DNA from: Eubacteriales bacterium
Lineage (GTDB): Bacteria > Bacillota > Clostridia > Oscillospirales > CAG-272
Assembly (NCBI GenBank): GCA_028709565.1
Contig: JAQVWU010000215.1
Span: 1 to 5,657 of the forward strand
DNA length: 5,657 nucleotides
Reading direction: 5' to 3'
Part shown: positions 1-5,657 of the stretch, in pieces
How the letters are laid out: each line of letters opens with the position of its first letter
Numbering within the stretch: position 1 is the stretch's first letter
Notes under the pieces: generated by a model
The model's database searches: none
Told to the model about the DNA's origin: nothing
What the model saw: only the letters and a program-made list of their open reading frames with translations
Position numbers and translations under genes: made by a program

Positions 1-606
1 AAAAACTCGAAAAAAAATACGGACGTTAACATAGACGAGGATAAAGTCGTTGACCAAATCCGTCAGACGGATCCGGATTTTAATCGTGAACAATTTCGTG
101 ATTATGCCTCAAAAATTCTGCTTGCGGTTCTGGGTGCCATATCCGGCCGCAATGCATTATCCGCGCGTCCGTATGAAAGCGATAATCTGTTTTCCGTTCA
201 TGAAAAGCAGATTCGGGAAGACATAGAGGGACAGCGGATCAATCATATGGAGGATATCACCGTTATTTTTGTAAAAATAGCGGATTATATCGCAAAAGAC
301 GAAACGGATACCGTCACTGTCCTTGCAAAAATATCCTTGCTTGACTACACGACCGATACCGTTAAAGGTAATTTATTGGACGGCAGTCGTTTGGCGCATC
401 GCAACCGCTCGTTCAGACTTGAATTTATACGTTCTCACGGATTAAAATCATCCGCAGATCTTGAAGCGGATACAGACTGTCCGGTCTGCAACAAGCCTAT
501 GAACATAACGGTAACGGGAAAGTGCGGAGAATGCAAAACAAATTTATGCGATGGCAGCCGGGGATGGATTTTAAATTCTCTGAGTAAATGGGGACGCGAA
601 ACATAA
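1..606 (+). CDS. Tim44-like domain protein with C-terminal zinc ribbon (5' end missing)
   Basis: The reading frame is open from base 1 to the TAA at 604-606, so 201 C-terminal residues are visible. An internal ATG at 247 would cut through the domain and is not the likely start. Visible residues about 20-150 look like a Tim44-like domain, a fold related to the membrane-associated C-terminal domain of mitochondrial Tim44. Recognisable parts are a DPDF-x4-F opening near residue 24 and the following LRP-like segment, here SARPYES. A zinc ribbon follows: CPVC at residues 160-163 and CGEC at 175-178, then a WIL motif near the end. This order (Tim44-like domain, then CPxC...CxxC ribbon, then W-I/V-L-S) is familiar from Clostridia proteins that usually begin with one or more membrane segments. 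Those segments would lie upstream and cannot be seen here. The biochemical role of the bacterial family is unclear; membrane-associated lipid or protein binding is only a guess. The family call is by recognition, not by search. Confidence 0.8.
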   Translation, partial: KNSKKNTDVNIDEDKVVDQIRQTDPDFNREQFRDYASKILLAVLGAISGRNALSARPYESDNLFSVHEKQIREDIEGQRINHMEDITVIFVKIADYIAKDETDTVTVLAKISLLDYTTDTVKGNLLDGSRLAHRNRSFRLEFIRSHGLKSSADLEADTDCPVCNKPMNITVTGKCGECKTNLCDGSRGWILNSLSKWGRET

Positions 607-629
607 ACATTGCCATAAATATACATACC

Positions 630-681
630 CCCCTTATAAATCCAATACCTGAATTCAACATGTATTTGGATTAATAAGGGG
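630..681. terminator. Probable bidirectional terminator hairpin between convergent genes
   Basis: The arms 630-648 (CCCCTTAT, one mismatch, then AATCCAA and TAC) and 662-681 (GTA, one bulged T, TTGGATT, mismatch, ATAAGGGG) pair over about 18 base pairs around a 13-base loop. The hairpin begins 23 bases after the stop of the Tim44-like gene and ends 37 bases beyond the stop of the opposing SGNH gene, which is the expected place for a shared terminator. The T-tracts are weak: only a TTTT at 686-689 on the plus strand and a T-rich but interrupted stretch on the minus side. Termination efficiency is therefore uncertain. Confidence 0.6.
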
Positions 682-718
682 AGCATTTTCATCTTAATCC
701 GCCGCAAAACAACATCTG

Positions 719-2104
719 TTACGGCAGGTATTCCGTTATATCTTCCGCAAGTTTCCGGGAAAACGATGTGCTTCCTTTTGTATTCATATGACCCCAATCC
801 GAATAATAACCGTAATCATCGTTTATCTCGGATGCTAAATCCGTATTGTAATTAAGAAACGGTATCCCATATTCCGCTGCCAATTGAATCAGATAATCGT
901 TTTTTTCATTGAATTGCGGAGCGTTTCGCCCCGGTATGTATTCGGGACACATTACAAATATAACCGGTATTCTCTCTTCCTCAAATATATCAAGCATTTT
1001 TTTAAAATCACTGATCTGGGAAGGATTATCGTTACAACCCGCGTCCTGGACATGACCTGCATAAGCGCTTTCCCACGGGATATAACCATGATAATAATCG
1101 CTCGTAACAAAACCCGAACCGTCAACCAGATAGGGATGTTCATACACCGGCAATTTAAATTCCGCTATTTCTTCGGATATATCGGTTGTATTTGCGGTTT
1201 CAGTTTCGTTTTCCGATTCGGCCGCATCGGATATATCAGCGTTTTCTGAACCGGGTATGAGATAACTGCCCAGCATTTCAAAGATACGGTCACGCGCGTA
1301 TATAACAGCTATACGGCTGAATAAATTTTCAAGCACCGCGTCTATATCAAATATGTTGATTGTTTCTTTTTTGCTGTTTTCCGTGTCTTCCGTTTTTAGT
1401 GGGTCGTCAACGGCAATCTGTTCCGTGTCGGTGGTATCAACGGTGACTTCCGTTGCTTTAAGCTTACGCATTATATCAACCGGACGGTCAGGACTGTCAT
1501 CGTGTGATAAACGTCTCCACAGCCATCCGTCATCAAACATAAACCAATCCACACTCATAATAATCATCTGCGGTTTCGGGTAATCCGCTTCCCTGAAAAG
1601 CCTGGTATACCAGTTATAATAATATGTAGGATTGGATCCGTTTAATGCAAAATTATAAAACTTATAATCCGTATTGACTTCTTCTAGATATTTAGGGTTT
1701 ATTCCGTGGGTAGCATGTGATGTGCCGAGTATCATAATGTCCGCAGAAACGGTTTTCGTATATAATTCATAAAATTGTCCGTAATCCTGATATGAACCGC
1801 GATTTTTGTATTTTTGGTAAAATGCTTCCGCCTGCTCGGCTTTCACTCTGTCCGCTTCAAATCGAAGCCGGGCTATCTCAGCTTCATTGTTTGACTCTGT
1901 TATCGCAGCTTCCGCCCGGGCGGTTTTTTCGGCTAATTTTGCAATTTCGGCGACTTCACGGTCCAGATAGGACTGCATCATTAAGTTGAGTATAAAAATA
2001 ATTGCAAAAGCGATAAAAACTACGAGCAATGATTTAATCAAAGCGATTCGAATTATTGCAAATGTTTCTTTTGGCTTTTTTATTACGGACGTATTATTGT
2101 TCAT
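719..2104 (-). CDS. Membrane-anchored SGNH-hydrolase-like protein
   Basis: This encodes 461 residues. The basic N-terminus is followed by one hydrophobic segment (about 23-43) with no cleavage site apparent, which suggests a signal anchor with the bulk of the protein outside the cell. Residues about 47-100 are rich in Ala, Glu, Lys and Arg and probably form a coiled-coil stalk. The catalytic domain starts with ILGTSH (126-130), which matches SGNH block I with Ser129 as nucleophile. It ends with DWGH (436-439), which matches the DxxH of block V with Asp436 and His439. FALNGSNP (152-159) fits another conserved block. Two Thr/Glu/Asp-rich stretches (about 217-247 and 282-312) look like disordered insertions. 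Membrane-anchored relatives (AlgX/AlgJ-like, DltD-like) act in O-acylation of cell-surface polymers, often beside an MBOAT acyltransferase; none is present here, so the substrate is unknown. The ATG at 2104 is supported by GGGAG six bases upstream. The gene appears to stand alone. Confidence 0.8.
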   Translation of the reverse strand: MNNNTSVIKKPKETFAIIRIALIKSLLVVFIAFAIIFILNLMMQSYLDREVAEIAKLAEKTARAEAAITESNNEAEIARLRFEADRVKAEQAEAFYQKYKNRGSYQDYGQFYELYTKTVSADIMILGTSHATHGINPKYLEEVNTDYKFYNFALNGSNPTYYYNWYTRLFREADYPKPQMIIMSVDWFMFDDGWLWRRLSHDDSPDRPVDIMRKLKATEVTVDTTDTEQIAVDDPLKTEDTENSKKETINIFDIDAVLENLFSRIAVIYARDRIFEMLGSYLIPGSENADISDAAESENETETANTTDISEEIAEFKLPVYEHPYLVDGSGFVTSDYYHGYIPWESAYAGHVQDAGCNDNPSQISDFKKMLDIFEEERIPVIFVMCPEYIPGRNAPQFNEKNDYLIQLAAEYGIPFLNYNTDLASEINDDYGYYSDWGHMNTKGSTSFSRKLAEDITEYLP

Positions 2105-2153
2105 GGAGTTCTCCCAAACAGCATTCGGGCATATACCGTTTGCCCTGTACTTA

Positions 2154-2182
2154 TTGACAATTAATAAATGAAATATTATAAT
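2154..2182 (+). promoter_or_regulatory. Consensus sigma-A promoter of the TIM-barrel gene
   Basis: TTGACA at 2154-2159 and TATAAT at 2177-2182 are both perfect consensus hexamers separated by exactly 17 bases, followed by AT-rich sequence. A transcript would start near 2189, giving a leader of about 25 bases before the proposed start codon. I see no clear operator dyad over the promoter, so there is no sequence sign of repression. The opposing SGNH gene must have its own promoter in the same 110-base region, but no comparably good match is visible for it. Confidence 0.82.
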
Positions 2183-2200
2183 ATAATAAATAAAAAAATA

Positions 2201-2206
2201 AAGGAG
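2201..2206 (+). promoter_or_regulatory. Ribosome binding site that decides the start of the TIM-barrel gene
   Basis: AAGGAG is a strong Shine-Dalgarno match. It sits 8 bases before an in-frame ATC (2215-2217) and 5 bases before an in-frame ATT (2212-2214). The ATG at 2207 abuts it with no spacing and is in another frame, which closes after nine codons. The next conventional in-frame start, TTG at 2281, is 74 bases away with no comparable site in front of it. The position of this site therefore argues for initiation near 2215. Confidence 0.7.
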
Positions 2207-2214
2207 ATGTTATT

Positions 2215-3063
2215 ATCAATCCCGCAACTTCATTAAATATTTTCTTCGATTACGGTTATAAAAACTCTGTAATCAAACAATTGGAACGCACCCGTTCCGC
2301 CGGATTCAATTATATCGATATAAACTTTTGGGATTGGGGTCATTCACCGGAATCGCCATTTTACAATGATGAATGGCTTGACTGGGTTAAGCAAATTGAC
2401 GAATGGGGCGTTTCAAACGGCGTTACATTCCATCAGGCACATGCTATGGTGTTTGACCCGTTCGACGAGAGTATTGAATCCCGACGAAAAGCCGATTCTG
2501 CCGGACGCGCGCTGACGGGCGCCGGCATTTTAGGTATAGACTGGGTGGTGTTTCATCCTGTAAATATACCGGACACCGACCATGATATATTACTTCAAAA
2601 AAACGTCGAATGGCTGCGTCCCTTTGTTGAGCTTGCCGCTGAAAACAATACGGGTATAGCAATCGAAAACATGAATGATTACGGAAAATTTAACCGTTAT
2701 TGCTGTTCCGCCGACGATTTATGCGAATTAACCGATACACTGGCTATGCCTAACGTCGGTATATGCTGGGATATCGGCCACGCTCATTGTCAGAAATCAG
2801 ACCAATATTCGGAAATAACAAAAACAGGACACCGTTTAAAAGTTCTGCATGTTCAGGATAACAACGGCATCAGCGACGGTCACACAGCGCCGTATTACGG
2901 TACGGTAGACTGGGATGTTATAAAAAAGGCGCTGGATGACGTTTCGTATAAAGGTGAGTTTACGTTTGAGGCGCATATGCTTGTCCGGCCGGTTCCCGAT
3001 GGTTGCAAAGATAAAGCAGCGTCTTTGCTGTATGATATCGGAGAACATATCTGCGGAATTTAA
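2215..3063 (+). CDS. Sugar phosphate isomerase/epimerase-like TIM-barrel protein (xylose isomerase-like)
   Basis: This probably encodes about 282 residues, normal for the family. Members bind a divalent metal and isomerise or epimerise sugars and related polyols; the substrate here cannot be read from sequence. Numbered from 2215, the visible family motifs are FHQAHA (72-77), VVFHPVN (111-117), IAIENM (148-153, metal ligand Glu151), CWDIGHAH (184-191, Asp186 and His189), LHVQDN (211-216, His212) with DGH at 221-223, and FTFEAH (249-254, Glu252). All expected metal-site residues are present. The start is the oddity. The only conventional in-frame start is TTG at 2281, which would remove the segment NPATSLNIFFDYG expected to form the first barrel strand. 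Upstream of it the frame has no ATG, GTG or TTG back to a stop at 2191. An ATC at 2215 sits 8 bases after AAGGAG, exactly where an ATG would be expected. A conservative annotation would use 2281-3063 (260 residues). The gene is monocistronic behind a consensus promoter. Confidence 0.85.
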   Translation: MNPATSLNIFFDYGYKNSVIKQLERTRSAGFNYIDINFWDWGHSPESPFYNDEWLDWVKQIDEWGVSNGVTFHQAHAMVFDPFDESIESRRKADSAGRALTGAGILGIDWVVFHPVNIPDTDHDILLQKNVEWLRPFVELAAENNTGIAIENMNDYGKFNRYCCSADDLCELTDTLAMPNVGICWDIGHAHCQKSDQYSEITKTGHRLKVLHVQDNNGISDGHTAPYYGTVDWDVIKKALDDVSYKGEFTFEAHMLVRPVPDGCKDKAASLLYDIGEHICGI

Positions 3064-3068
3064 ATTCG

Positions 3069-4142
3069 TCAATTCAAAACTGTATTTTCACAATATTCAC
3101 AGAGGCTGCCGCTGCCCGAGCGTTTAATTTTTTCGGGAAGATAGCGCTCATGATTGGAAATACAACGCGCATTTGAACAAAATCTCCGCTGAGGCATTGG
3201 ATAAACAGGGGGTGTGATTTTATAACCGTAGTTTTCACAAAGCAGCAAAATCAAAGCCATTCTTATATAAAGACCGTTTTCAGCCTGTTCAAAATATTTG
3301 GAACGCGGGTCGTCATCAACTTCAAACGAGATCTCATCTGTTTTAGGCAGCGGATGCATTATCAACAAATCATCTTTTGCTTGTTTAAGTTTTTCAGAGT
3401 TTAGTATATAGATTCCCGACTGAGCTTCATATTCCTCAACTGAACCAAAACGCTCACGCTGAATGCGTGTCATATATAAAATATCAAATGCAGCTATATG
3501 TTCTTCGAGAGAATCAACGATATATATTTTATTGCCGCTGTCTGACAGCAAATTAATTATATATTGCGGCAGCCGCAAAGCCTCGGTTGATATAAAATAC
3601 AGGGTGTTGTTTTTATAATATGAAAACGCTTTCGCAAGCGAATGAACGGTGCGTCCGTTAGCCAGGTCACCGCAAAAACCTATGGTAAGGTTTTCGTATC
3701 TGCCCTTCTCCCTGACAATCGTATACATATCCGTCATTGTCTGGGTAGGGTGCAAATGGCTTCCGTCACCGGCATTAATTACGGGAACCGTACTGTATAA
3801 AGAAGCAGCATATGCGGCTCCCTCTATAGGATTGCGTATCACTGTAATATCGGCATATCCGGATACGATTTTTATAGTATCACGCAGACTCTCGCCTTTT
3901 GCAATGGAAGAGTTTTTAGGGTCAGAAAAACCGATTACCTGTCCGCCAAGCCGCAGCATAGCTGTTTGAAATGATAACTGTGTACGCGTACTGGGTTCAT
4001 AAAACAATGTTGCCATGACTTTGGTCTTACATTCGGATGTATACCGATTCGGTGATTTTTTAATATCATTAGCCAAATCAATCAGCATGGCCCAGTCTTC
4101 ACCGGAGATGTCATTATAATCAATCAAATGTCTGAAATTCAT
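3069..4142 (-). CDS. pyrB: Aspartate carbamoyltransferase catalytic chain with fused PyrI-like zinc domain
   Basis: This enzyme joins carbamoyl phosphate and aspartate to give N-carbamoyl-aspartate, the committed step of pyrimidine synthesis. Catalytic residues aligned from memory to E. coli PyrB are all present: STRT at 51-54, Lys82 in AKGES (the 80s loop), Arg103, His131 and Gln134 in HPTQT, Arg164 in NGRTVHS, Arg226 and Gln228 in TRIQ, and HPLP at 263-266. One visible change is Gln55 where E. coli has Arg after STRT. At 357 residues it is about 45 longer than a usual PyrB (about 305-310). The extra tail contains Cys322, Cys327, Cys348 and Cys351 in a CX4C-X20-CX2C pattern ending LCEYCE, very like the zinc domain of the regulatory chain PyrI (CX4C-X22-CX2C ending CKYCE). 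PyrI's N-terminal nucleotide-binding domain is absent. It is the last gene of a minus-strand cluster, and its start lies 12 bases after the GNAT stop. Confidence 0.95.
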   Translation of the reverse strand: MNFRHLIDYNDISGEDWAMLIDLANDIKKSPNRYTSECKTKVMATLFYEPSTRTQLSFQTAMLRLGGQVIGFSDPKNSSIAKGESLRDTIKIVSGYADITVIRNPIEGAAYAASLYSTVPVINAGDGSHLHPTQTMTDMYTIVREKGRYENLTIGFCGDLANGRTVHSLAKAFSYYKNNTLYFISTEALRLPQYIINLLSDSGNKIYIVDSLEEHIAAFDILYMTRIQRERFGSVEEYEAQSGIYILNSEKLKQAKDDLLIMHPLPKTDEISFEVDDDPRSKYFEQAENGLYIRMALILLLCENYGYKITPPVYPMPQRRFCSNARCISNHERYLPEKIKRSGSGSLCEYCENTVLN

Positions 4143-4151
4143 TTTTGTTAT

Positions 4152-4156
4152 CCCTT
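4152..4156 (-). promoter_or_regulatory. pyrB ribosome binding site overlapping the upstream stop codon
   Basis: On the minus strand AAGGG overlaps the last two bases of the TAA stop of the acetyltransferase gene. It lies about 9 bases before the pyrB ATG. The match is moderate. The overlap suggests that ribosomes ending the acetyltransferase could help start pyrB (translational coupling). Confidence 0.5.
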
Positions 4157-4805
4157 ACAAATTAAACCAGCCGAGAAGTTTATTCGATTTTATTTTTTCG
4201 GTTTTATTTATATCGGCATTGACATGATCGCTGTCTCTCATATATTCATAATGGAGTATAGAGCAGATACCTATATCGTGATAACTTCCTTTTACATACA
4301 ACATGGATCTGAAAATACCTTCAAACTTCATCCCGCACTTTTCCATGACACGGCGGCTGCGGTCGTTTCCAATCATGTATCTGGCTTCAATACGGTTCAG
4401 CGATAAAGTCCTGAATCCGAAACCCAGCACCGCTAAAACCGCTTCCGCTGCGATTCCCTTCCCCCAATAATCCGGATTGATGACATAACCGATTTCCGCG
4501 CGGTTGTTTTCGATATCAAACGAGGTGAAACCGCACGTACCTATCATGATATGGTCCTCTTTAAATTCAATAGCCCAATCATAAAATTCACCGGCGCTGT
4601 ATTGATATTGCAGTTGGTTTAAATAGCGCGCGGTATATTCGGGACTTACATGCGGTTCCCACAAAAGATACCGTGTGACATCTTCACGGCACGCATAACG
4701 GTACATATCACGGTAATCACCCTGACTGAGACAGCGAAGCTTTAGCCTCGCTGTCTCAATTACAGGTATTCTGGAGAATATTTTGACAAGTTTGTTCTTA
4801 TTCAT
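4155..4805 (-). CDS. GNAT family N-acetyltransferase, RimJ/RimL type
   Basis: This encodes 216 residues and probably transfers acetyl from acetyl-CoA to an amine. RimJ/RimL-type members acetylate protein N-termini (for example ribosomal proteins) or small amines; the target here is unknown. Residues 16-24 (IETARLKLR) form the typical first strand. RAEIGYVINPDYWGKGIAAEA (102-122) contains the acetyl-CoA pyrophosphate loop (WGKGIA), and NDRSRRVMEKCGMKFEG (147-163) is the typical motif B region. YVKGSYHDIG then precedes the last strand. After about residue 187 a polar tail of about 30 residues exceeds the usual length of about 180. The ATG at 4805 follows AGGA at a spacing of 5. It lies 30 bases after the uroporphyrinogen-decarboxylase-family gene and 12 before pyrB, so co-transcription is likely. 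A strong hairpin lies inside its first codons (4727-4758). Confidence 0.88.
   Translation of the reverse strand: MNKNKLVKIFSRIPVIETARLKLRCLSQGDYRDMYRYACREDVTRYLLWEPHVSPEYTARYLNQLQYQYSAGEFYDWAIEFKEDHIMIGTCGFTSFDIENNRAEIGYVINPDYWGKGIAAEAVLAVLGFGFRTLSLNRIEARYMIGNDRSRRVMEKCGMKFEGIFRSMLYVKGSYHDIGICSILHYEYMRDSDHVNADINKTEKIKSNKLLGWFNL
4727..4758. repeat. Perfect 11-bp inverted repeat inside the GNAT coding region
   Basis: TGAGACAGCGA (4727-4737) and TCGCTGTCTCA (4748-4758) are perfectly complementary, with a 10-base interval that can add two more pairs around a TTTA loop. It lies 48-79 bases into the acetyltransferase gene, over the codons for the conserved first strand (roughly residues 16-27). 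No T-tract follows on either strand, so it is not a typical terminator. It could fold in the mRNA or bind a dimeric protein, or it may be coincidence imposed by codon choice. Confidence 0.6.
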
Positions 4806-4835
4806 AATATTCCTATATGATTGTGTTTGACAGAT

Positions 4836-5657
4836 TTATTTATTAAAAACTTTTCTGAATCTGTCACAATAATATTGTACATTTTCCCATTTTGCGTTGG
4901 GGGCGATTCTATGGTCCGGACAAGGAATATATCCGCCCAGTTCAACAAGGGGAAGCAGTCTTTCAATTTCTTTATCTATCGCAGCATAATCCATGGCAAA
5001 CACCCGTTTATCCATACCTCCCACACCACGTAAATCCCTGCCGTATTTTACCCGCCAGGAACCTATTTCAGAACCCCAGGTTCCGACTTCAATGGGGAAC
5101 ATCGTATTAACGCCGTTTTCAAGCCATATAGGAATGAGTTTGTCAATACAGCCGTCACAGTCCAGCGAAACAATATCCACCCCGTGCTGCAGTAATAAGT
5201 CGGTCATACGCTTATACTGCGGTCCTACATATTTTGCGAATATTTCGGGCGAAACAAGAGGACCGTTTTTAAAGCAAATATCCTCCCAATAATGCGCGAA
5301 ATCCGGACGCAAACCCGAATCCAGCATAACTGTTAAATTCGAATAGGCAATGTTTCCGACCGCGTCGATTATCTCCGCATATAATTCCTCGTCATCCGCA
5401 TACAGATAGCTTATTGCCTCTACACCGAGCATATTCCGTATCGAGCCATACAGACTCCCGACATGAATACCGAAAGGTCTGGACTGGTCATCATGCTGTA
5501 CGGCAGCATATGCCTTCATATGTTCAATGTTATATCGGCGGGAATCGGGCTGCAGTTTGGGGTTATATAATGTTTCCCAGGCGGTACGGTCTTCCAGAAG
5601 CGTACCCACCGTAACGGGGATAGACGTCAGACCGGGTTTTGACAGTTCAATGAGACC
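4836..5657 (-). CDS. Uroporphyrinogen decarboxylase family protein (N-terminus beyond window)
   Basis: The frame stays open to the window edge, giving 273 visible residues. The internal GTG at 5609 is unlikely to be the start, because in-frame protein sequence continues upstream and family members are usually about 330-390 residues. Recognisable family segments are YWEDICFKNGPLVSPEIF (around visible residues 123-140), IVSLDCDG, GGMDKRVFA, and near the end PCPDHRIAPNAKWENVQYY with its conserved His249. The superfamily includes true HemE and corrinoid methyltransferases such as MtaA and CmuA. This sequence resembles the large group of clostridial homologues of unknown substrate more than HemE. 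The zinc-binding HxCxn-C pattern of MtaA-type enzymes is not apparent in the visible part, so neither haem synthesis nor methyl transfer can be assigned. It is the upstream gene of a cluster with the acetyltransferase and pyrB. Confidence 0.88.
   Translation of the reverse strand, partial: GLIELSKPGLTSIPVTVGTLLEDRTAWETLYNPKLQPDSRRYNIEHMKAYAAVQHDDQSRPFGIHVGSLYGSIRNMLGVEAISYLYADDEELYAEIIDAVGNIAYSNLTVMLDSGLRPDFAHYWEDICFKNGPLVSPEIFAKYVGPQYKRMTDLLLQHGVDIVSLDCDGCIDKLIPIWLENGVNTMFPIEVGTWGSEIGSWRVKYGRDLRGVGGMDKRVFAMDYAAIDKEIERLLPLVELGGYIPCPDHRIAPNAKWENVQYYCDRFRKVFNK

Noticed and set aside
435..797. Long minus-strand open frame opposite the end of the Tim44-like gene.
   Set aside because: It overlaps the zinc ribbon coding region antisense and the terminator hairpin, has no domain resemblance, and overlaps the end of the SGNH gene. 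It is a shadow frame.
884..1249. Plus-strand open frame of 121 codons inside the SGNH gene.
   Set aside because: It is antisense to conserved SGNH coding sequence, with no ribosome site or recognisable protein features.
2130..2160. Minus-strand promoter for the SGNH gene (TTGTCA reading from 2160, TATATG reading from 2135).
   Set aside because: The spacer is 19 bases and both hexamers deviate from consensus. AT-rich alternatives in the same region are equally plausible, so no single site can be supported.
2207..2236. A nine-codon leader ORF (MLLSIPQLH) starting with ATG at 2207.
   Set aside because: The ATG directly abuts the AAGGAG with no spacing, so the ribosome would not be well placed on it, and the peptide has no attenuator-like composition. 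It more likely arises by chance beside the damaged or unusual start of the TIM-barrel gene.
3110..3137. Possible plus-strand terminator: short CGCT/AGCG stem followed by TTTAATTTTTT, or a CCCGA/TCGGG alternative.
   Set aside because: The stems have only 4-5 base pairs and lie inside the pyrB coding sequence, where the bases encode the zinc-domain segment. This is too weak to call.
1..5657. Search by eye for CRISPR arrays, insertion-sequence ends, tRNA genes, riboswitches, toxin-antitoxin pairs or phage genes.
   Set aside because: No repeated spacer-like pattern, transposase, cloverleaf, long structured leader or paired small genes were seen. The window is almost fully occupied by five conventional genes.

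Overview
The window looks like a chromosomal segment of an anaerobic, Gram-positive-type bacterium, most likely a member of the Clostridia (Eubacteriales). This rests on three things: AT-leaning sequence with GGAG-type ribosome binding sites and a consensus sigma-A promoter; the Tim44-like/zinc-ribbon protein; and a uroporphyrinogen-decarboxylase-family protein of a type frequent in that class. Taxonomy is inferred from gene style only. There are no tRNA or rRNA genes, insertion sequences, CRISPR repeats or phage genes, and no gene-free stretch longer than about 115 bases.

Layout. (1) Bases 1-606 (+) hold the 3' part of a Tim44-like domain protein with a C-terminal zinc ribbon. (2) A strong imperfect hairpin at 630-681 separates it from the convergent gene at 719-2104 (-), which encodes a membrane-anchored, coiled-coil SGNH-hydrolase-like protein. 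(3) A divergent intergenic region (2105-2214) carries a perfect TTGACA-N17-TATAAT promoter and an AAGGAG ribosome binding site. These drive a xylose-isomerase-like TIM-barrel protein (about 2215-3063, +) that has no ATG, GTG or TTG at the expected start; the best-placed codon is ATC. (4) Five bases beyond its stop lies the end of a convergent minus-strand cluster. In transcription order the cluster is a uroporphyrinogen-decarboxylase-family protein (4836-5657, cut by the window edge), a GNAT acetyltransferase (4155-4805), and aspartate carbamoyltransferase PyrB (3069-4142). Gaps of 30 and 12 bases suggest one transcript whose promoter lies outside the window.

The most distinctive gene is pyrB. 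Its catalytic residues are intact, and it carries a roughly 47-residue C-terminal tail with a CX4C-X20-CX2C pattern that closely resembles the zinc domain of the regulatory chain PyrI, without PyrI's nucleotide-binding allosteric domain. Apart from pyrB (pyrimidine synthesis), the genes do not form an obvious shared pathway. The window reads as ordinary housekeeping and accessory metabolism. I see no convincing new defence, mobile or RNA-based system.
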